NCBI GenBank assembly: GCA_051294375.1
Contig: CM119268.1
Location: 21,968,010 to 22,032,009, forward strand
DNA: 64,000 nucleotides
Origin: Paraspadella gotoi
Lineage: Eukaryota; Chaetognatha
Direction of reading: 5' to 3'
Part shown: in pieces, positions 1 through 12,499 of the stretch
Numbering within the stretch: position 1 is the first letter of the stretch
Layout of the letters: each line of letters starts with the position of its first letter
Notes under the pieces: model-generated
Databases searched by the model: none
The model's input: only the letters and a program-made list of their open reading frames with translations
What the model was told of the DNA's origin: nothing
Program-made: the position numbers and the translations under genes

Positions 1-670
1 TGTAATGACGTAAGTTTAATTAGCGGTAGCCGACCAAAATTAAATTTTAATGGGAACAGCAATAAACGAATCTATTATTAGTATTAGTTATTGTGTTAAA
101 ATATTTTTTTGAAAAAATGTTCCGAACTATGAGTAATTCGTTAATTAAAATTATTATATTGCTATATAATGTAAAAAAATTTTTTTGGATATTTTAAGTT
201 TTTTTAATTGATTCTGATAGAGCTCAAAAAGTTAAACGAAAAATATAATTACAACTTTTTAAGATTTTGATGTTTTATTACTAAAAATTAGCAAAAACTA
301 TTAAAATTGACATTTCCTATCTATAAATAAATATTAAAAAATTAATTACTAGTGCTTCTAGCCATTTTAGAAAATTTTGGTCCATTGAAAGCTTTCTCAG
401 AAATGTATGAAGTTTAATTTAGGAAGGATCCCAAATCTGACCCACCCCATTGACAAAGTTTGGCCCTAGTTTAATTCAATCCTTTGATGCAAATTTTTAT
501 TTCATTAAAGTTTTTGCTTGTCCTTTTGACGGCGAAGAGTTTTAAATGTTTTATATTTTTTCCCTTTTTTGAGGTGGGATATGTTAATAAGTTAGTTAAG
601 GAACTCAATATTACAATTATAATAATTTCTTTACATTAAAATTCACACGACTGTAAAACGCATCCCTCAG
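1..670. other. AT-rich stretch without a recognised gene
   Basis: No convincing exon is seen on either strand. The sequence is AT-rich with homopolymer runs. It ends in a pyrimidine tract and CAG directly before the first exon of the cysteine-rich gene, so at least its right part is probably intron. The true 5' end of that gene may lie to the left of this window. Confidence 0.5.
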
Positions 671-3600
671 GTCTGCGGCAGCCAGAGTGCTCTTGCTGTA
701 CCCAGTTGCGTCGGACAGCGCGTCCACCCTATCCTACACGCAGAATGCAACTGCGTCGTGGGTTACACATGTTGTCGTCTCCAGTGTCCGGTCGACAACG
801 TCTCTTGCCAATCAGGTTCGTTTTTATCCACCAGTTCTTAAAAAGTTCACCATTCATTATGCCAAATACAAGAGCGCGTTAAAACTCACAATTAAATTCT
901 GAAAATATGAAAAATGGAACTATAAAGTGTTTTAAATTCCATTCTCTTTTCAATCATTTTTTGTCGCAAGAATGATAGTTTTTAATTGACATTTTTATCC
1001 AATTGCCTTGTTTAATTCCTGTAAAATCTTATACAAGTTTTCTTCCTTCTCTGACCTTCGAATCCTTGAAAACGAAAAAAAGGGGGAAAAAATTTCTCCA
1101 TCTCATTTGCATATTTCGTCTCCTTTTTTCTTCTCTACAAAAAAAGGGGCGGAATACGCGATGACCTCCGTGGACGATTGCAAGTGCGAGAAGAAGAGTT
1201 GCCGCGCATGCGCGAAACCCGCGATAGTCTGTCGGGAGGGTTGCGAGGTAGGTTCAGGGTGGCCAATTGGATGTACGATGGGTTTTCGGAATGATATCGA
1301 GGCTGCTCTGGTTTGTCGGTGGGCGCTTATTGGAGCATTAAGGATTCCCTTATTTAAGGCTTAAACTTAATCCCATAAGGTTGCTCGAACGGGTATCGAT
1401 CCAACAACGGGTTGTCCGACCAAGGAGTGCGTCCGCTCGTGCCCGCCTCCTCTCACTTCCTGCCCGACCTGTACCCGGCTCGAGTCCTTCGTCGATCCGC
1501 GCTTCTGCGGCTGCGTCGTCGGCCGATGCGCGCCGGTGACGTGTCCCGCGCCATCGTCGCCGCAGACGCCGCAGGACTGCGCAGTTGTCAAGACGATCAT
1601 CGATGAGTGCGGATGTCCTAAACAGGTTTACCGTTAACAGATTTAACCAATGAATTAACCATTAACCAATCAGAAATCAGAGTATCCAAGGGAATCAAAT
1701 CAGAATATAGATATGGAGGTCACCCAGAAGTAAGAGATTAAGTTTTGAAAAATGCTTTCGGTAACGATTTGGAGGACAGATGGTATTTTTTTTTTCGGGA
1801 ATGAAGTGTTTACGTATGATTTACATACGTATTATGTGTATACTGAATACTGTATAATCGTTAAGAAATGAGCAAGATGACCTCACAACAAGTTTTAAAT
1901 TTGTAAATGAGGTCATAAAAAAGTGCTAATTAAAAAATTGGTGGTAATGTCTAATGTCTTTTATCAATCAGGTCTATGATTCTGAAAACTATTGCGCGGC
2001 CGTCAATGCTCGGGTGGCAGCTATGAAATGCGAAGGAACCTGTTTGGAGAAAGTCTTGCGAAGGGGCGGCGGTAATTTGATTGATTGATTGCCGTAGATA
2101 AATTGCGTCTGTAAAGTCAAACAATATGGCGTTGTATTTTACTATTGTTATTAATAAACAACAAGTTGATCGATTCAAAAATCTCTCCAGATCCTTGCGG
2201 ATGTGATGCCGCCGACTGTTTACCCCTGAGGGACTCTTGCCTCGCGAGCCTCTCAGCTCAGAACTGCCCCGCCGGATCGGTGGCCACCCGAGGCACCACC
2301 CCTTGCGGACAACCGCGAGGGGTGTGCCTCAAATGTCCCGTCGTAGTGCAGACCAACGACACTTGCGATCCCATGTGTTTCAAAGTTGAAAAGACGGAGG
2401 CACGGTTCGGGAACGGGGATGAGATGAGAGAATGGAGCATGGGATTGAATAAATATGAGACATTGTTGATTGTTACTTCGATTATTTTTAATATCAAGTG
2501 AAAAAATTAAAAGTAATTACTATTGATATTTTCCCATCGCAACTCAGGACGCCAACGGCTGCCCTCTTCAAATTTGCGTCCTGCGCCAGTGTCCGGCGTC
2601 GCCAATGCCGGTCGAATCGTTGAAAATAATTACCGCTCATCCGTAAATCAATCAATCAATCAATCAATCAATTTCGCCGCTCAGGTTTGTCGATCCTGCG
2701 AAAAACCTAAAATGGCGGCCGATGACTGCGGCTGCGTCTCTTTCGTCTGCGAACCGATTCTCTCTTGCGTCGAATTCGGCGAAAAAACGAAGCCGTGTCC
2801 TCGAGGTGGCGTCGCTAGAACCCCGGATGTGTTGCAATGCGGATGTCAACCTTGGTGCCAGGGTAAGGGGGAAAAGAGGGTGGTGGAGGAAGGGGCAAAG
2901 TGCAAGGGGGGGAGTTGAAAGAACATTGCGCTTTTACTGAATTTTTTTTCAAAATATTGTAAAATAAATTTTAATTTATTATTCAAATTATTATTATTAA
3001 GTTTTCTTATTACGATTAAATCTTATATCTGTTATATATTTCATTATATTATATTTCAAAGACATTCAAACATCGAGACTGTGAATAATTCATTCAGAGC
3101 TACTGACAGTCGGACTCCAATCCAACGGCCTTTTCAGGCTGATCAAACAGCCTACAAACTGGTTGACTGCAAAAAGCTTATGCAGGTAAGCGCGGTTGGA
3201 ACATTTGCATTGAATTTGCGAAGTGGTCTTAGTTCCAATGCGTTTGCGTTTCTAGTCGTAAATAAAAAATTGTATCTACAATTAAAACACTTATGTTTAA
3301 ACGGTGAACGATTTCCTGTTCTTTTGTTTTTTATTTCCCCCGGAAAGAATAACCGGCGGAATTTTGGCGACATTTCGAAATATGGACGAATGGATGCCCG
3401 TGGGAAATACCTACTTTCAGATGGCGCTGCTCGATCCCACGCTTAACGGTAAATAAAGGAAGTCGGTCGGTCTATTCCATCCAGTGTCATGTTAAGAATC
3501 CTTTGTGGCAGCAAGACTTAAAGCTGCCTCACTGCTGTCCGTCCTCAGCCTCGTCTCAATGGCTGAGCAGGCTAAATCATCTCATTCCATCCGTGCGTCC

Positions 3601-4509
3601 CGGGTTCAATCCCTGGGTATCCCGGTTCTGGCTTAAATGTGACGGTGCCGGTATAAACATGCCAGTGACAGCAGGCGGTCACTGAGGGTCCACAGCCCTT
3701 ACGCCAGTTGGTGAGATCCTGCGCCCCGGGTATCACAGGCTATCCTCCCGTTGCCATAAGTGGTGAGCCCTACTCTCGAACACGCAACCGCTGCGCACCG
3801 TGCGCCCATGCTTACGTCGCTTAGGGTATGCATCTCACGCCTATGCCCTACTTCTCTGGTAACGCTCCAGACTCGCTCGCTCGCCGCTCGCTCTCACTAT
3901 GGCAATGAGATCAAAACCTTCTCTCAGACATCTCCTCAGGATTGATGCCCCTGTGGAGAAGTCTGGTGGGGGATCCTGTGGCAGCAAGACTTAAAGCTGC
4001 CTCCTGCTGTCCGTCCTCAGCCTCGTCTCAATGGCTGAGCAGGCTAAATCATCTCATTCCATCCGTGTGTCCGGGTTCAATCCCTGGGTATCCCGGTTCT
4101 GGCTTAAATGTGACGGTGCTGGTATAAACATGCCAGTGACAGGAGGCGGTCACTGAGGGTCCGCAGCCCCTACGCCAGTTGGTGAGATACCCGCGCCCCG
4201 GGTATCACAGGCTATCCTCCCGTTGCCATACCTTCTTCTTAAATAAGAAAAATAATAATTTGTCTGTTTTAGGTCCTTCTGTTTGGTTGAACATTCGCGG
4301 GGACGGAGTTACATTCAGGTACTCGGAGCTACGATAAAAAATGTTTAGTTTCGACGGAAGTACTACTCCCTAGGTTTCTAGGTAAAGCAATTCTCTCTCT
4401 CTCTCTTTCTAGATTATCAGATGGAACTAACGCGGCCCTGTTCTCCACTCAAAGAGGTGCTTCTCCTTGGGAACTTGACGAACCCGATGGATTCAACGCA
4501 AATTGGTAA
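671..4509 (+). CDS. Cysteine-rich multi-exon gene, 5' partial, unknown function
   Basis: Exons inferred from AG/GT borders and codon phase: 671-815, 1147-1247, 1380-1625, 1972-2071, 2191-about 2384, 2548-about 2610, 2685-2862, 3098-3185, 3348-3448, 4273-4318, 4413-4509 (stop TAA). The first seven exons encode modules that repeatedly open with a CxC pair (for example CNCVVGYTCC, DDCKCEKKSC, CGCVVGRC, ECGCPKQ), as in disulfide-rich extracellular proteins. The last four exons encode a different, cysteine-poor domain ending in GFNANW. No membrane segment is seen, so the product is probably secreted. No start codon or signal peptide is visible, so the gene begins upstream. Donors after the fifth and sixth exons are weak and were chosen to keep phase. 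Family not recognised. The intron 3449-4272 holds two SINE copies. Confidence 0.65.
3504..3758 (+). mobile_element. SINE family A, copy 1 (tRNA-derived)
   Basis: About 255 bp almost identical to 3977-4230. The head has an A-box-like TGGCTGAGCAGG and a B-box GGGTTCAATCC, the internal RNA polymerase III promoter of tRNA-derived SINEs. The body has ATAAACATGCCAGTGACA and ends CCCGTTGCCATA. It lies in an intron of the cysteine-rich gene in the sense orientation. Confidence 0.8.
3977..4230 (+). mobile_element. SINE family A, copy 2 (tRNA-derived)
   Basis: Near-identical direct repeat of the copy at 3504-3758, in the same intron and orientation and separated from it by about 220 bp of other sequence. 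Their closeness suggests recent insertion or a local duplication. Confidence 0.8.
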
Positions 4510-4604
4510 TTGCTGATTAAAAATATCATTTTAACATATTGTCTCTTGAGTTTTAAACATAAATTAGCATAAACTCGAGAGCAAAGCGATCGCGGGCTTT
4601 TTTT

Positions 4605-4747
4605 CTATGATAACCAGGTGCCCTGTCTTTCGTTATGATAACCAGGTGCCCTGTCTTTCGTTATGATACCCAGGTGCCCTGTTTTTCGTTATGATAACCA
4701 GGTGCCCTGTCTTTCGTTATGATAACCAGGTGCCCTGTCTTTCGTTA
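4605..4747. repeat. 28-bp minisatellite, about five units
   Basis: The unit reads ATGATAACCAGGTGCCCTGT followed by CTTTCGTT and repeats about five times with one or two substitutions. It sits just downstream of the stop codon of the cysteine-rich gene. Confidence 0.9.
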
Positions 4748-5354
4748 TTCGCCGGCCACGCAACCGGCCAACTCATGGAGGGATGGCGAAAAAATGCTTC
4801 GGTGTCAAGCGCTCAACTGGTTTCTTTGTAGATTCATTTGATAATTGACCAGTGACGCCAAGCACTAAACTGAGTCTTTAAATTTCAAATCGAATTTATT
4901 ATTAATTGGTACATAATACAAACTGTTATGATGTAGGACTTAATTAAATCGCGCACAAAAACTTTTTACAAAACAATGAAAGCGTTTATACATAAATTAT
5001 CACAGGCAACAATTTTTCAACAAAAAAAAAATTTGAACGTCGATTTTCTATTAGATTTTTTGGTCAAGTGTTTTAGTTAAAAAGGAAATTAGTTTAGATT
5101 GAGTGAGATCAGTCAGTTGGAGGGAGAAAGGGAAGCCATTTTTGATGGACTTTTTTTATCTCGCCGGATTGGGCCTTGGCCTGGCTTGAGCGAGTTTTTT
5201 TTAGTAGTGTTTAGCCCCCTCAATTTTCCGAAAGTGCCCCATTTGTATTTTAACCCTTAACCCGAATCCCTAACCTTATTTTTAAACCTTTAAAAATACA
5301 TTAATTCTGAGTTTAAGCTGAAATGGTCCGGTTTTAGAAAATATAGCCAAATCC
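4748..5354. other. Intergenic, with a MITE-like remnant at its right end
   Basis: No gene is seen. About 5207-5350 is bounded by inverted ends (GGCCCCATTT-like at left, ATATAGCC at right) around a run of CCCTAA-like words. It matches the structure of the telomere-like MITE family seen complete at 34532-34839. Confidence 0.45.
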
Positions 5355-8300
5355 TTATTGGCCTTGATAGCTCAGAGTTGAGGACTCTTTAATTTCTTCC
5401 TCGTTTTCCAAATGATTTTGAGAAGAGGCGATCGTTCTTTTCTTTTTCTTTTTCTTCTTTCTTTTCTTCGCCGCTGATCCAATGTTAATCGATTCTCCCA
5501 ATGATTGAGAGGAAAAGTCCGGAAGCCTCGATAAAGCAAATATTGTCTCAGTCGTTGTCATCGTTGACGTCGACATCGACGAACCGTCCGCTCGTCGCTC
5601 AGTCTTAAAACTCAGAGGATCTAAGATCAACTGCGGGGAGATTATTTCATTTCGGTTGGAGAGAGAAGGTGGCGTCGGAGCGGAGTGATCGTGTGATCGA
5701 ACGAAACCGTCGTGAATGTGAGGGGTCGATGGAGTGAGTGACGATCGAGTGTGATTTTGGAAAGGGTTCGAAGGGATCGGCGTCTGTAGATCGACTTCGA
5801 GGGCAAACCGTCGTTTCACCGTTTCGTCCTTCAAGTCTCCGTTCTTGACTAAACCATAAAGCCGACCGTCCGATTCAGTGGCGCCGACGTCAGGCGCTGC
5901 AACAGGCGCCGCCGACGCGCCGACGCGGTTGTGCGAATCGCCGGGCGTCGAATTCCGGTTTTTGGCGTAGACCAAGGCGACGATGCCGAGGACGACGCTG
6001 AGAACGACGGTGGCGTAGGTCAAATGTTTTTCCCAGACTTGACATGGGCGTGGGGACGTTGAAGCGACAAAGAGGCGATTTTCGTTATGGTCTGGAAAAG
6101 GAGGCGAGGAATGAAACCTTTAAATATATTTTTAATAACTTAGATACATGTGCGTGTTTCTTCTCTGAAAATAAAACAAACTAGTTGTCTTATTAATTCT
6201 GACTTAATCCTTTAAACATTTTCTGTTCATGGTTGACTACATTGTTGATCGTTTACTCACTGAGGATTTGGGTATTATCGCCGTCTCTAATGTGGACGAC
6301 CACCGCGGATAATTCTTCGGTCTCCAACGCCGCGGACTGGAAGGGGGCGTCGCGTCTTCGCCGAGTGCTGGACGCCGGGCACGACTGGAATAAAGAAATG
6401 AATTAGAAAATGATTAGTATAGGATTATATTGGAAATTTATAGAATATCAATGGATTAAATGGCATTTGATTCACGTTTGAAAATTACATGTAAAGCGAC
6501 GGAAAAATAATATAATGTCAAAAAAGTCATGTCGACAACCGGGCTCGAACCTCAAAAACTTCCGGTCACGCCATCGCACTGATTCCCACTGAACCGCGAC
6601 GTTGCGCGGCGGGAAAGTTGAGACCGAGTTAGCGATTTCGGTCAAACGTCGATTGACTCGCGTGTCGAGTTTAACGAGGTGTTGAGTACACGGAACGATC
6701 ATCATTATGGGAGGTAAAGGGTAAACAAATGCAGAGATAGAAACGGAAAATAAAGACAAGAAAGGATAGAAACTTTTAGACGGACGCGCCCCAATGACCA
6801 TGAATACTGAATAATAATAAAAAAAACTAAGTGAGAGAGAGAAGAAACAACAAACAAGAGTAAGTAAGAGGAAAGGGTCACTGGCCTGAAAACAGAGACG
6901 GAAGAAAAAATGGGCGTCAGTTGGAAATGACGTTACAACCACCTGGGTGACGGATGGTTGAAACTCGTAAGAATGTTGAGCGTTGACTGTGGACGCGAGA
7001 TGAGAAATTGAAAGCGAGACTGAAAAATTGATAAAAGATTCTTGCCCACCAAATAAAATGTAGTACACTAGTTTCAAAGAAAGATGTGATCTTATAAAAA
7101 ATAAGATGAACTAAAAGACAGAACGTTTACAAGTAAACGTAATAGTCAATAGAATGGAATCGAATGATCGATTAGAAAAACGTTCTGAGAAAAACGAAGT
7201 TGAGACGAAGGTCGAAGTAACTAGAAATTCGAGGCTCTGCTCGCGCGTCAGAGAGAAATGATTGATGCTCCTTAGGGAAACGGGGGGGAAAAAAGAGTTG
7301 AAGGAAAAACTGGCGACATCAGTTCGCTCAAGAAACGGTCGCTATATTTAATTAAAAGGAAGCATTTGTATCTCGTCTGGAATCTCGGTTACTGACATCT
7401 CTCGTTGAAGACATTAATTAGTATCATAAATTCAGAAAATTGTTTGCGACATCAGTTTGTTCAAGTAACTATCGCCACTTTTAAACGAGAGAATGTCCTT
7501 TTGTTTTCACGGAAACTCTCGTCTGGGATTTTGGCTACTAAGATCTCCCTTGAAGACATTGATTCAAAATGATTCTCATTAACAAATCTAAAAATATGTT
7601 GACAAAATTGTTGACATCAGTTCGTTTAATCAAACTAAATAATGTTCTTTTGTTTTCATGGAAACACTTGTCTCTTTTCTGAGATCTCTGCCATCTCACG
7701 TTAAAGAAATGGACGAATTTAGTATCAATATTCATTTGATACAAAATTGTTTTCTTGGAACAAAATTGACTCACGTGTTCGCATCTCGAATCGTCGTCTC
7801 CGAAGCAGAAAAAGAGCGAACATTTGAACCAAACTTCTTCCACTGCGGGAAACTTGAAGATCTTAAAAAAGTCGGAGAGCGCCGTCGTCGCCGTGGCGTT
7901 CATTCCGTAAAAGGGCGCCGCGACCCCGGGTTCGGCGCGCGCCGCTCGGAAGGGATCGTAGTAGGAAGGGGGATCGTTGCACCTGATGGAATGGAAAAAA
8001 CAAATTGATGGCGATTGATTGATAACGAAAGATTACATGTGTCGTGGGATCAGGTGGAAGTAGAGAATTTAATTATGTAACGAGGAATGAGAAGACGGAA
8101 CTCTCGTCGTAAAGTTGATAAACGATTGTTGATTTGTTGTTGATTGATTTTATTCAATCGATTTCGCTGAAAGTTATGAGATCCAATTGCAAATGAAAAT
8201 CGGAGCCATGCACGGCCACTTCGGAATCGAAGCTGTAGTCGGGCATTGCCTAGGTTCACCCCGCCAAGAATCATGACACTTTCAGTTGTGACCCGGTGGC

Positions 8301-10416
8301 TCATTGAGTAAAGCCATCAGCTCATGACCTCTAGGTACCGGGTTCAATCCCAACCCGCTACCTACACTGCGGGAAGCGTGAGGACGGCCGTAAGCCGCCT
8401 TGGGGGCATGGCAAACCCTCAAGCCTGGTTCCAAGCCCATGGACCCGTTCCATGGCTGCTAGAGGGGGTTATAAAAGTTACGGACAGTCATCTTCAGCCC
8501 ACGTAGCGCCTTATCCACAAAGCAGAGGTTAGGTTCGTAGGAATCTACTCTGTTGAGTTTTGGGCGAGCAAATTCTGAGAAAGTTATAAACCATCTTCCT
8601 CCTCTCCGGATCAGGACATCGAATTCTTTTGCGAAGCCCTGAATAAGACTCTTCGGTGGGCGAACAGATGATCCCACTTAGAATTGTGGGCAGCATTGAA
8701 CCATCTGGCGGAGGTCATCGTGGAGAACTTCCAAGATGGCCTCTACGAGGAAGATTCCTGTCAATGACAATACGCCCTCCGTCTCTCCCCCCGGCACTCT
8801 TCACTCCCTCGCGGATGATCGCCGATCCCTTCACCCGGTGTCGGTCCCAAAAGCCAAGAACAAACCCAAAACGTCCAAGCTGTGGGAGTGAGGCGCCTGT
8901 GCTGCTCATTTCTTTGAATGATCGTCAGAAGAATGCACTCAATCATCGCTTAAAAACTGTTTAAAGACTAATAAATCATCGCCGGTTCTTTTAAAGATTT
9001 TTTAGAAGCATAATAATTTATAGATCAAATTATTTATTCTATTTTTTTCCGGGTGTATATATTTTATCAATACTAAATTCATATCGACCCAACTCACCCA
9101 TTTTGGATGAGAACGACGACGTATTTGTAATCCCCGGCGCCCTCTGGATTTCCGTCGTAGGCGCCGCACGTCGCGACGCCGATTCCGCGGAATCCGGCGT
9201 CGACGGCAACGGTGGTGGCGTTGACGAAGATTCGAACGAGATCCCCCACTTTCGCCGTCGTCACCTTTAGTTAATAGAGAGGCGTTGGGTAATTAAAATA
9301 GCTAATTAAATTAAGATGATCTGTCTGTTAGACAAGGAGTAAATAGGCTGATCTGTATATTTTTCTTGGTCCATCTCAATGGCCGAGTGGGCTATTTTAA
9401 CTTGTCTTATGTTTATGGTTCTGGCTGAAATGTAACGAGGCCGGTTTAAACATGCCAGTGAGAGTCTCTACGCCCCAAGTGTTACAGTTAATACTCGTCA
9501 TTGTCATAACGTGGTCATTGACTTGAATGGCGAATGATGTTTGAGGCTGAGAAAGCTCATTCTTATGACGGCAGTTATTTTGTGTTTTCGTCAACATTTT
9601 TTTTTATTTCGCGAATAATTAAAAAAGTCTTGACAGTGTTCTCTTCAATACTACTTGGGTTCAGCCACTCAGTGTTGACCATTGTAAATGAATAAACCGC
9701 TCAGAGCTGAATCAGAATTTTACTGCAGTATAAAAGAAGATAGACCGACGCGGGTCTATTACCCCCTCCTTCTCTTTCACCTCCTCCTCATCCTCCTCCC
9801 AGGGATTCGGGGCCACGTTCAAGAGGTTCAGTTCACCTTTTCCCACTAGTTTCTCCCATTTTTTTTACTCTCATGATTTCGTCGCCGTATAGATTTTCCT
9901 GACGTCAATATATTATTTTCCCGCATTCTCGTGAGTGGCGCCTAATGTGGGGCTCGAACCCACGACCCCAGGATTAAGAGTATGAATGAATGAATGAATG
10001 AGTAGATTTAACAAGGAACCGAGTTAATCACCTCTTTGTTGGCTTCATCGACGATGGCAATTGTCGCGTAGGATCCTTGGAGCGATTGCTGTACGTCTGC
10101 TTTGTGAGCTTCGTTGGTGACAATTGGAGAAGAGAATATAGGCTCAGTGAAAGATTTTAACAACTTCATTATAATTTTTTTACAAAAGATTTTATACACA
10201 AGATATTTAAAATAATTTGCGTTAACAGATGGGTTTACATCTGCTCTGAAATGCTTGCGTTTTTTAAACTTTTTTCCTTTCATGACAATAGGTTTTATAA
10301 GAGTTATAAGAGTATTTTTAAAACTTACTATAAATGCTAGTGGTTTGGTTGCGACCCCGCGGGAAGGAATTTAGTAGTATGAATGTCAAAATCCAAAATT
10401 GTCTAATGGTCTTCAT
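5355..10416 (-). CDS. Membrane protein with ZP-C half domain and furin-like site
   Basis: Exons in transcript order: 10329-10416, 10032-10108, 9098-9264, 7775-7982, 6261-6384, 5355-6091. All phases join, giving about 466 aa. The middle exons match ZP-C: VRIFVNATTVAVDAGF with a GVATC cysteine, an NGC turn, then KIFKFPAVEEVWFKCSLFFC. A basic RRRRDAP furin-like site follows, then a membrane segment (ATVVLSVVLGIVALVYA) and a long cytoplasmic tail with a lysine run. The neighbouring ZP gene at 17961-21590 has the same exon order. Odd point: no ZP-N with its four cysteines was found. The first exon could be a signal peptide (MKTIRQFWILTFILLNSFP) or a worn ZP-N end, since GRNQT is shared with the other gene. 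More 5' exons may have been missed. Confidence 0.7.
6531..6602 (-). repeat. tRNA-like sequence in intron, possible SINE head
   Basis: The minus strand has a perfect B-box-like GGTTCGAGCCC about 40 nt after GGTTCAGTGGG, which resembles a D-arm. Acceptor and anticodon stems do not pair well, so this is probably a tRNA-derived repeat or pseudogene. It lies in an intron of the ZP-C gene. Confidence 0.3.
8234..8500 (+). mobile_element. SINE family B, fullest copy (tRNA-derived)
   Basis: The head has GTGGCTCATTGAGTAAAG (D-arm/A-box-like) and CCGGGTTCAATCCC (B box). The body has CTGCGGGAAGCGTGAGGA and ends near CATCTTCAGCCC. Related copies are at 16259-16392 and 25131-25357, all in the same orientation. 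It lies in an intron of the minus-strand ZP-C gene. Confidence 0.75.
9368..9508 (+). mobile_element. SINE family A, diverged partial copy
   Basis: Shares CTCAATGGCCGAGTGGGCTA, GGTTTAAACATGCCAGTGA and the terminal TTGTCATA with family A but lacks the B-box region. It is an old internally deleted copy in an intron of the ZP-C gene. Confidence 0.6.
9938..9984 (-). other. tRNA-Lys(CUU) 3' half, isolated fragment
   Basis: Read on the minus strand, ACTCTTAATCC gives the anticodon loop (CTT). GGGTCGTGGGTTCGAGCCCC follows as variable region and T arm, then the acceptor 3' strand ending GGCGCCA. No 5' half is present: the sequence before the anticodon loop is a TCAT simple repeat. The terminal CCA suggests origin from a mature tRNA by reverse transcription, since animal tRNA genes do not encode CCA. 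It lies in an intron of the ZP-C gene. Confidence 0.65.
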
Positions 10417-10942
10417 TCTTGACCGATCGAAGGAAAAGTTTATCATTTCAACTACGTCATCTGAAAATTTTGATGCATTTATGTGTATATTGTAAATTCG
10501 AATTAAAGACACTTTCGATTTAGTGATATTCATTATTATGTTTATTGTCTATATATTATCTAGTAGTAGGAGTATCGATCGTTTTTTTAAATTTTTTTAA
10601 AGCAATGTGAAAGCGAAATCTAAAATGCTTTGATGGGCAAAAATCATAAATCATTAACGTAAAAGATTATGAGACTTTTTCATTTTGTTTTGTCAATCAC
10701 GAATGGAGTTTTCCCCCTCAGCTAAACGACGCAAGAAAGTACATCCGCTTTGCGGTTTGTTTTAACGTTTTTGATTTGATTTTGTTTTCTTTGTTTTTCA
10801 GTTTTTTTCGTTAGATTTTCTTAGCTTTTTTTTCCAAGTTTATTCCTTTCTTCGAGTTTCCAAGCAGGAATTTCTTTTCGCCTTCAAATCGCGTGATGAA
10901 ACCGAAAGAAGAAAAGTAAAGATTCTCTTTCCTTCCACGAAG

Positions 10943-10944
<2 letters not shown>

Positions 10945-11001
<57 letters not shown>

Positions 11002-11032
11002 CTCTCTCTTTTCTCTCTCTCTCTCTCTCTCT
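10945..11032. repeat. (CT)n microsatellite
   Basis: Long pyrimidine dinucleotide tract with a few TT interruptions. A second pure (CT)n tract follows at about 11209-11275. Confidence 0.95.
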
Positions 11033-11204
11033 CATTCACAAAGAACTTTCCATTTCAATACATCACCGAAACCCGACGAGCTAAATGTGTATATTTAATA
11101 TAAATAATAAATTATTTCTGCCTTTTAAAAGTACAAAATTTATTTCAGATTTGTCGTCGTTGTCCTCGTCGTCGCTCTAACGTAAGCAATGATTGGCAGT
11201 TGTC

Positions 11205-11277
<73 letters not shown>

Positions 11278-12499
11278 CGGTTCTCCTCAATCTTCTCCGA
11301 AGATGAGGCAAAAAAAAGGTAAGGGCGTCCCCGCCTATTTTCTTGTGCTTACCTCTCGTTACTTGGCGACCGGGTAAGGAGGAGGAGGAAGAGGAACGAT
11401 GAGGTTCGAAAGAAGATGAAATACGAAGAATCGGGAAACGAAAAAAGAAAGAAAAAAATGGGAGAAACCGCGGTTTAGTAAAGAAAATGGAAAGAGGGGA
11501 AAGAGGTCTGGAGGGAGAGGGGAAGAAAGAAGATATAAAAGAGAAACAATTGAAAGAATTAAAAAAGGGAAATGTTATATAACCAATATAATATATTGGT
11601 CCAATATATTTTACAGCATACTATATAGTATAAATAATAACTATAAGATTAAACCTCATGTACTTTTGCATCGTAAACTAAAAGTAAAATAATGGGAAGA
11701 AGCGATAAATTTATGTTCATAGTTTTGATTAGAGACTATGTTACGGTTCTGGAGACGAAGAGAGGCGATTGACAGGGAAGATAGATACAGAAGCTTTTCA
11801 TCTCTCCGCATGCTCGGTAAAAACCTTTAAAGGACACGCGACTTATCGTTGTAATTATGCGCCTAAAATACGGCTTGCCCTGTTGCCCAGGGTTATGAGG
11901 TCGATGGCTATGGGGCCAAAGGCTGAGAAGACTACGGCATAAGACAATGCAGACACGGTTTTAGGAGAGGAACCGGGCCCGTTAAAAAATAATGAGAAAA
12001 TTCGCTTTGAAGGAAGACGAAGTTATTAGTATTGGTAAACATTTACGACTTAATATTCGCGGGTTACGTTAAATTCAACTGACAAGACCTGACTTGATTT
12101 TATGAATCCGAAGAACAAATGAATATCATTGATAATAAAAGGGTTTGGATGTAAAGATTAAAGTGTAATAAGCTTAGAGAAAGCTCATGATTTCAACTTC
12201 TTTATTGAATCCTCCACTGAAGGTTGGCAAAAAAAAAATTGATCGTTTGGCCTTTGGCAATGTTTGTTCATTTAATCATTATTTAAATGCATCAATCAAT
12301 TTCCGTTAGTCGTTTGTTACGATTCCCAAAAAAAAGAGCTTTGAAACAAAAACCGGGTGAGTTGATCATGTCATTTGTTACTTCCTAATTTTTGTTTGCA
12401 AATTACTTCACAAAAAAATTTAGATTCGTTATTATTTAAGCTATAGTTAGTTAATTATTAGTAATTATTAGTCGGATCTGCTTTCAGCATATCCGGACT

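Noticed and set aside
4605-4747. Regular short repeats that might suggest a CRISPR array
   Set aside because: Units are directly adjacent with no spacers, and the genome is eukaryotic.
6472-7077. 201-codon open frame on the minus strand
   Set aside because: Lies in an intron of the ZP-C gene, overlaps a tRNA-like repeat and has no recognisable domain.
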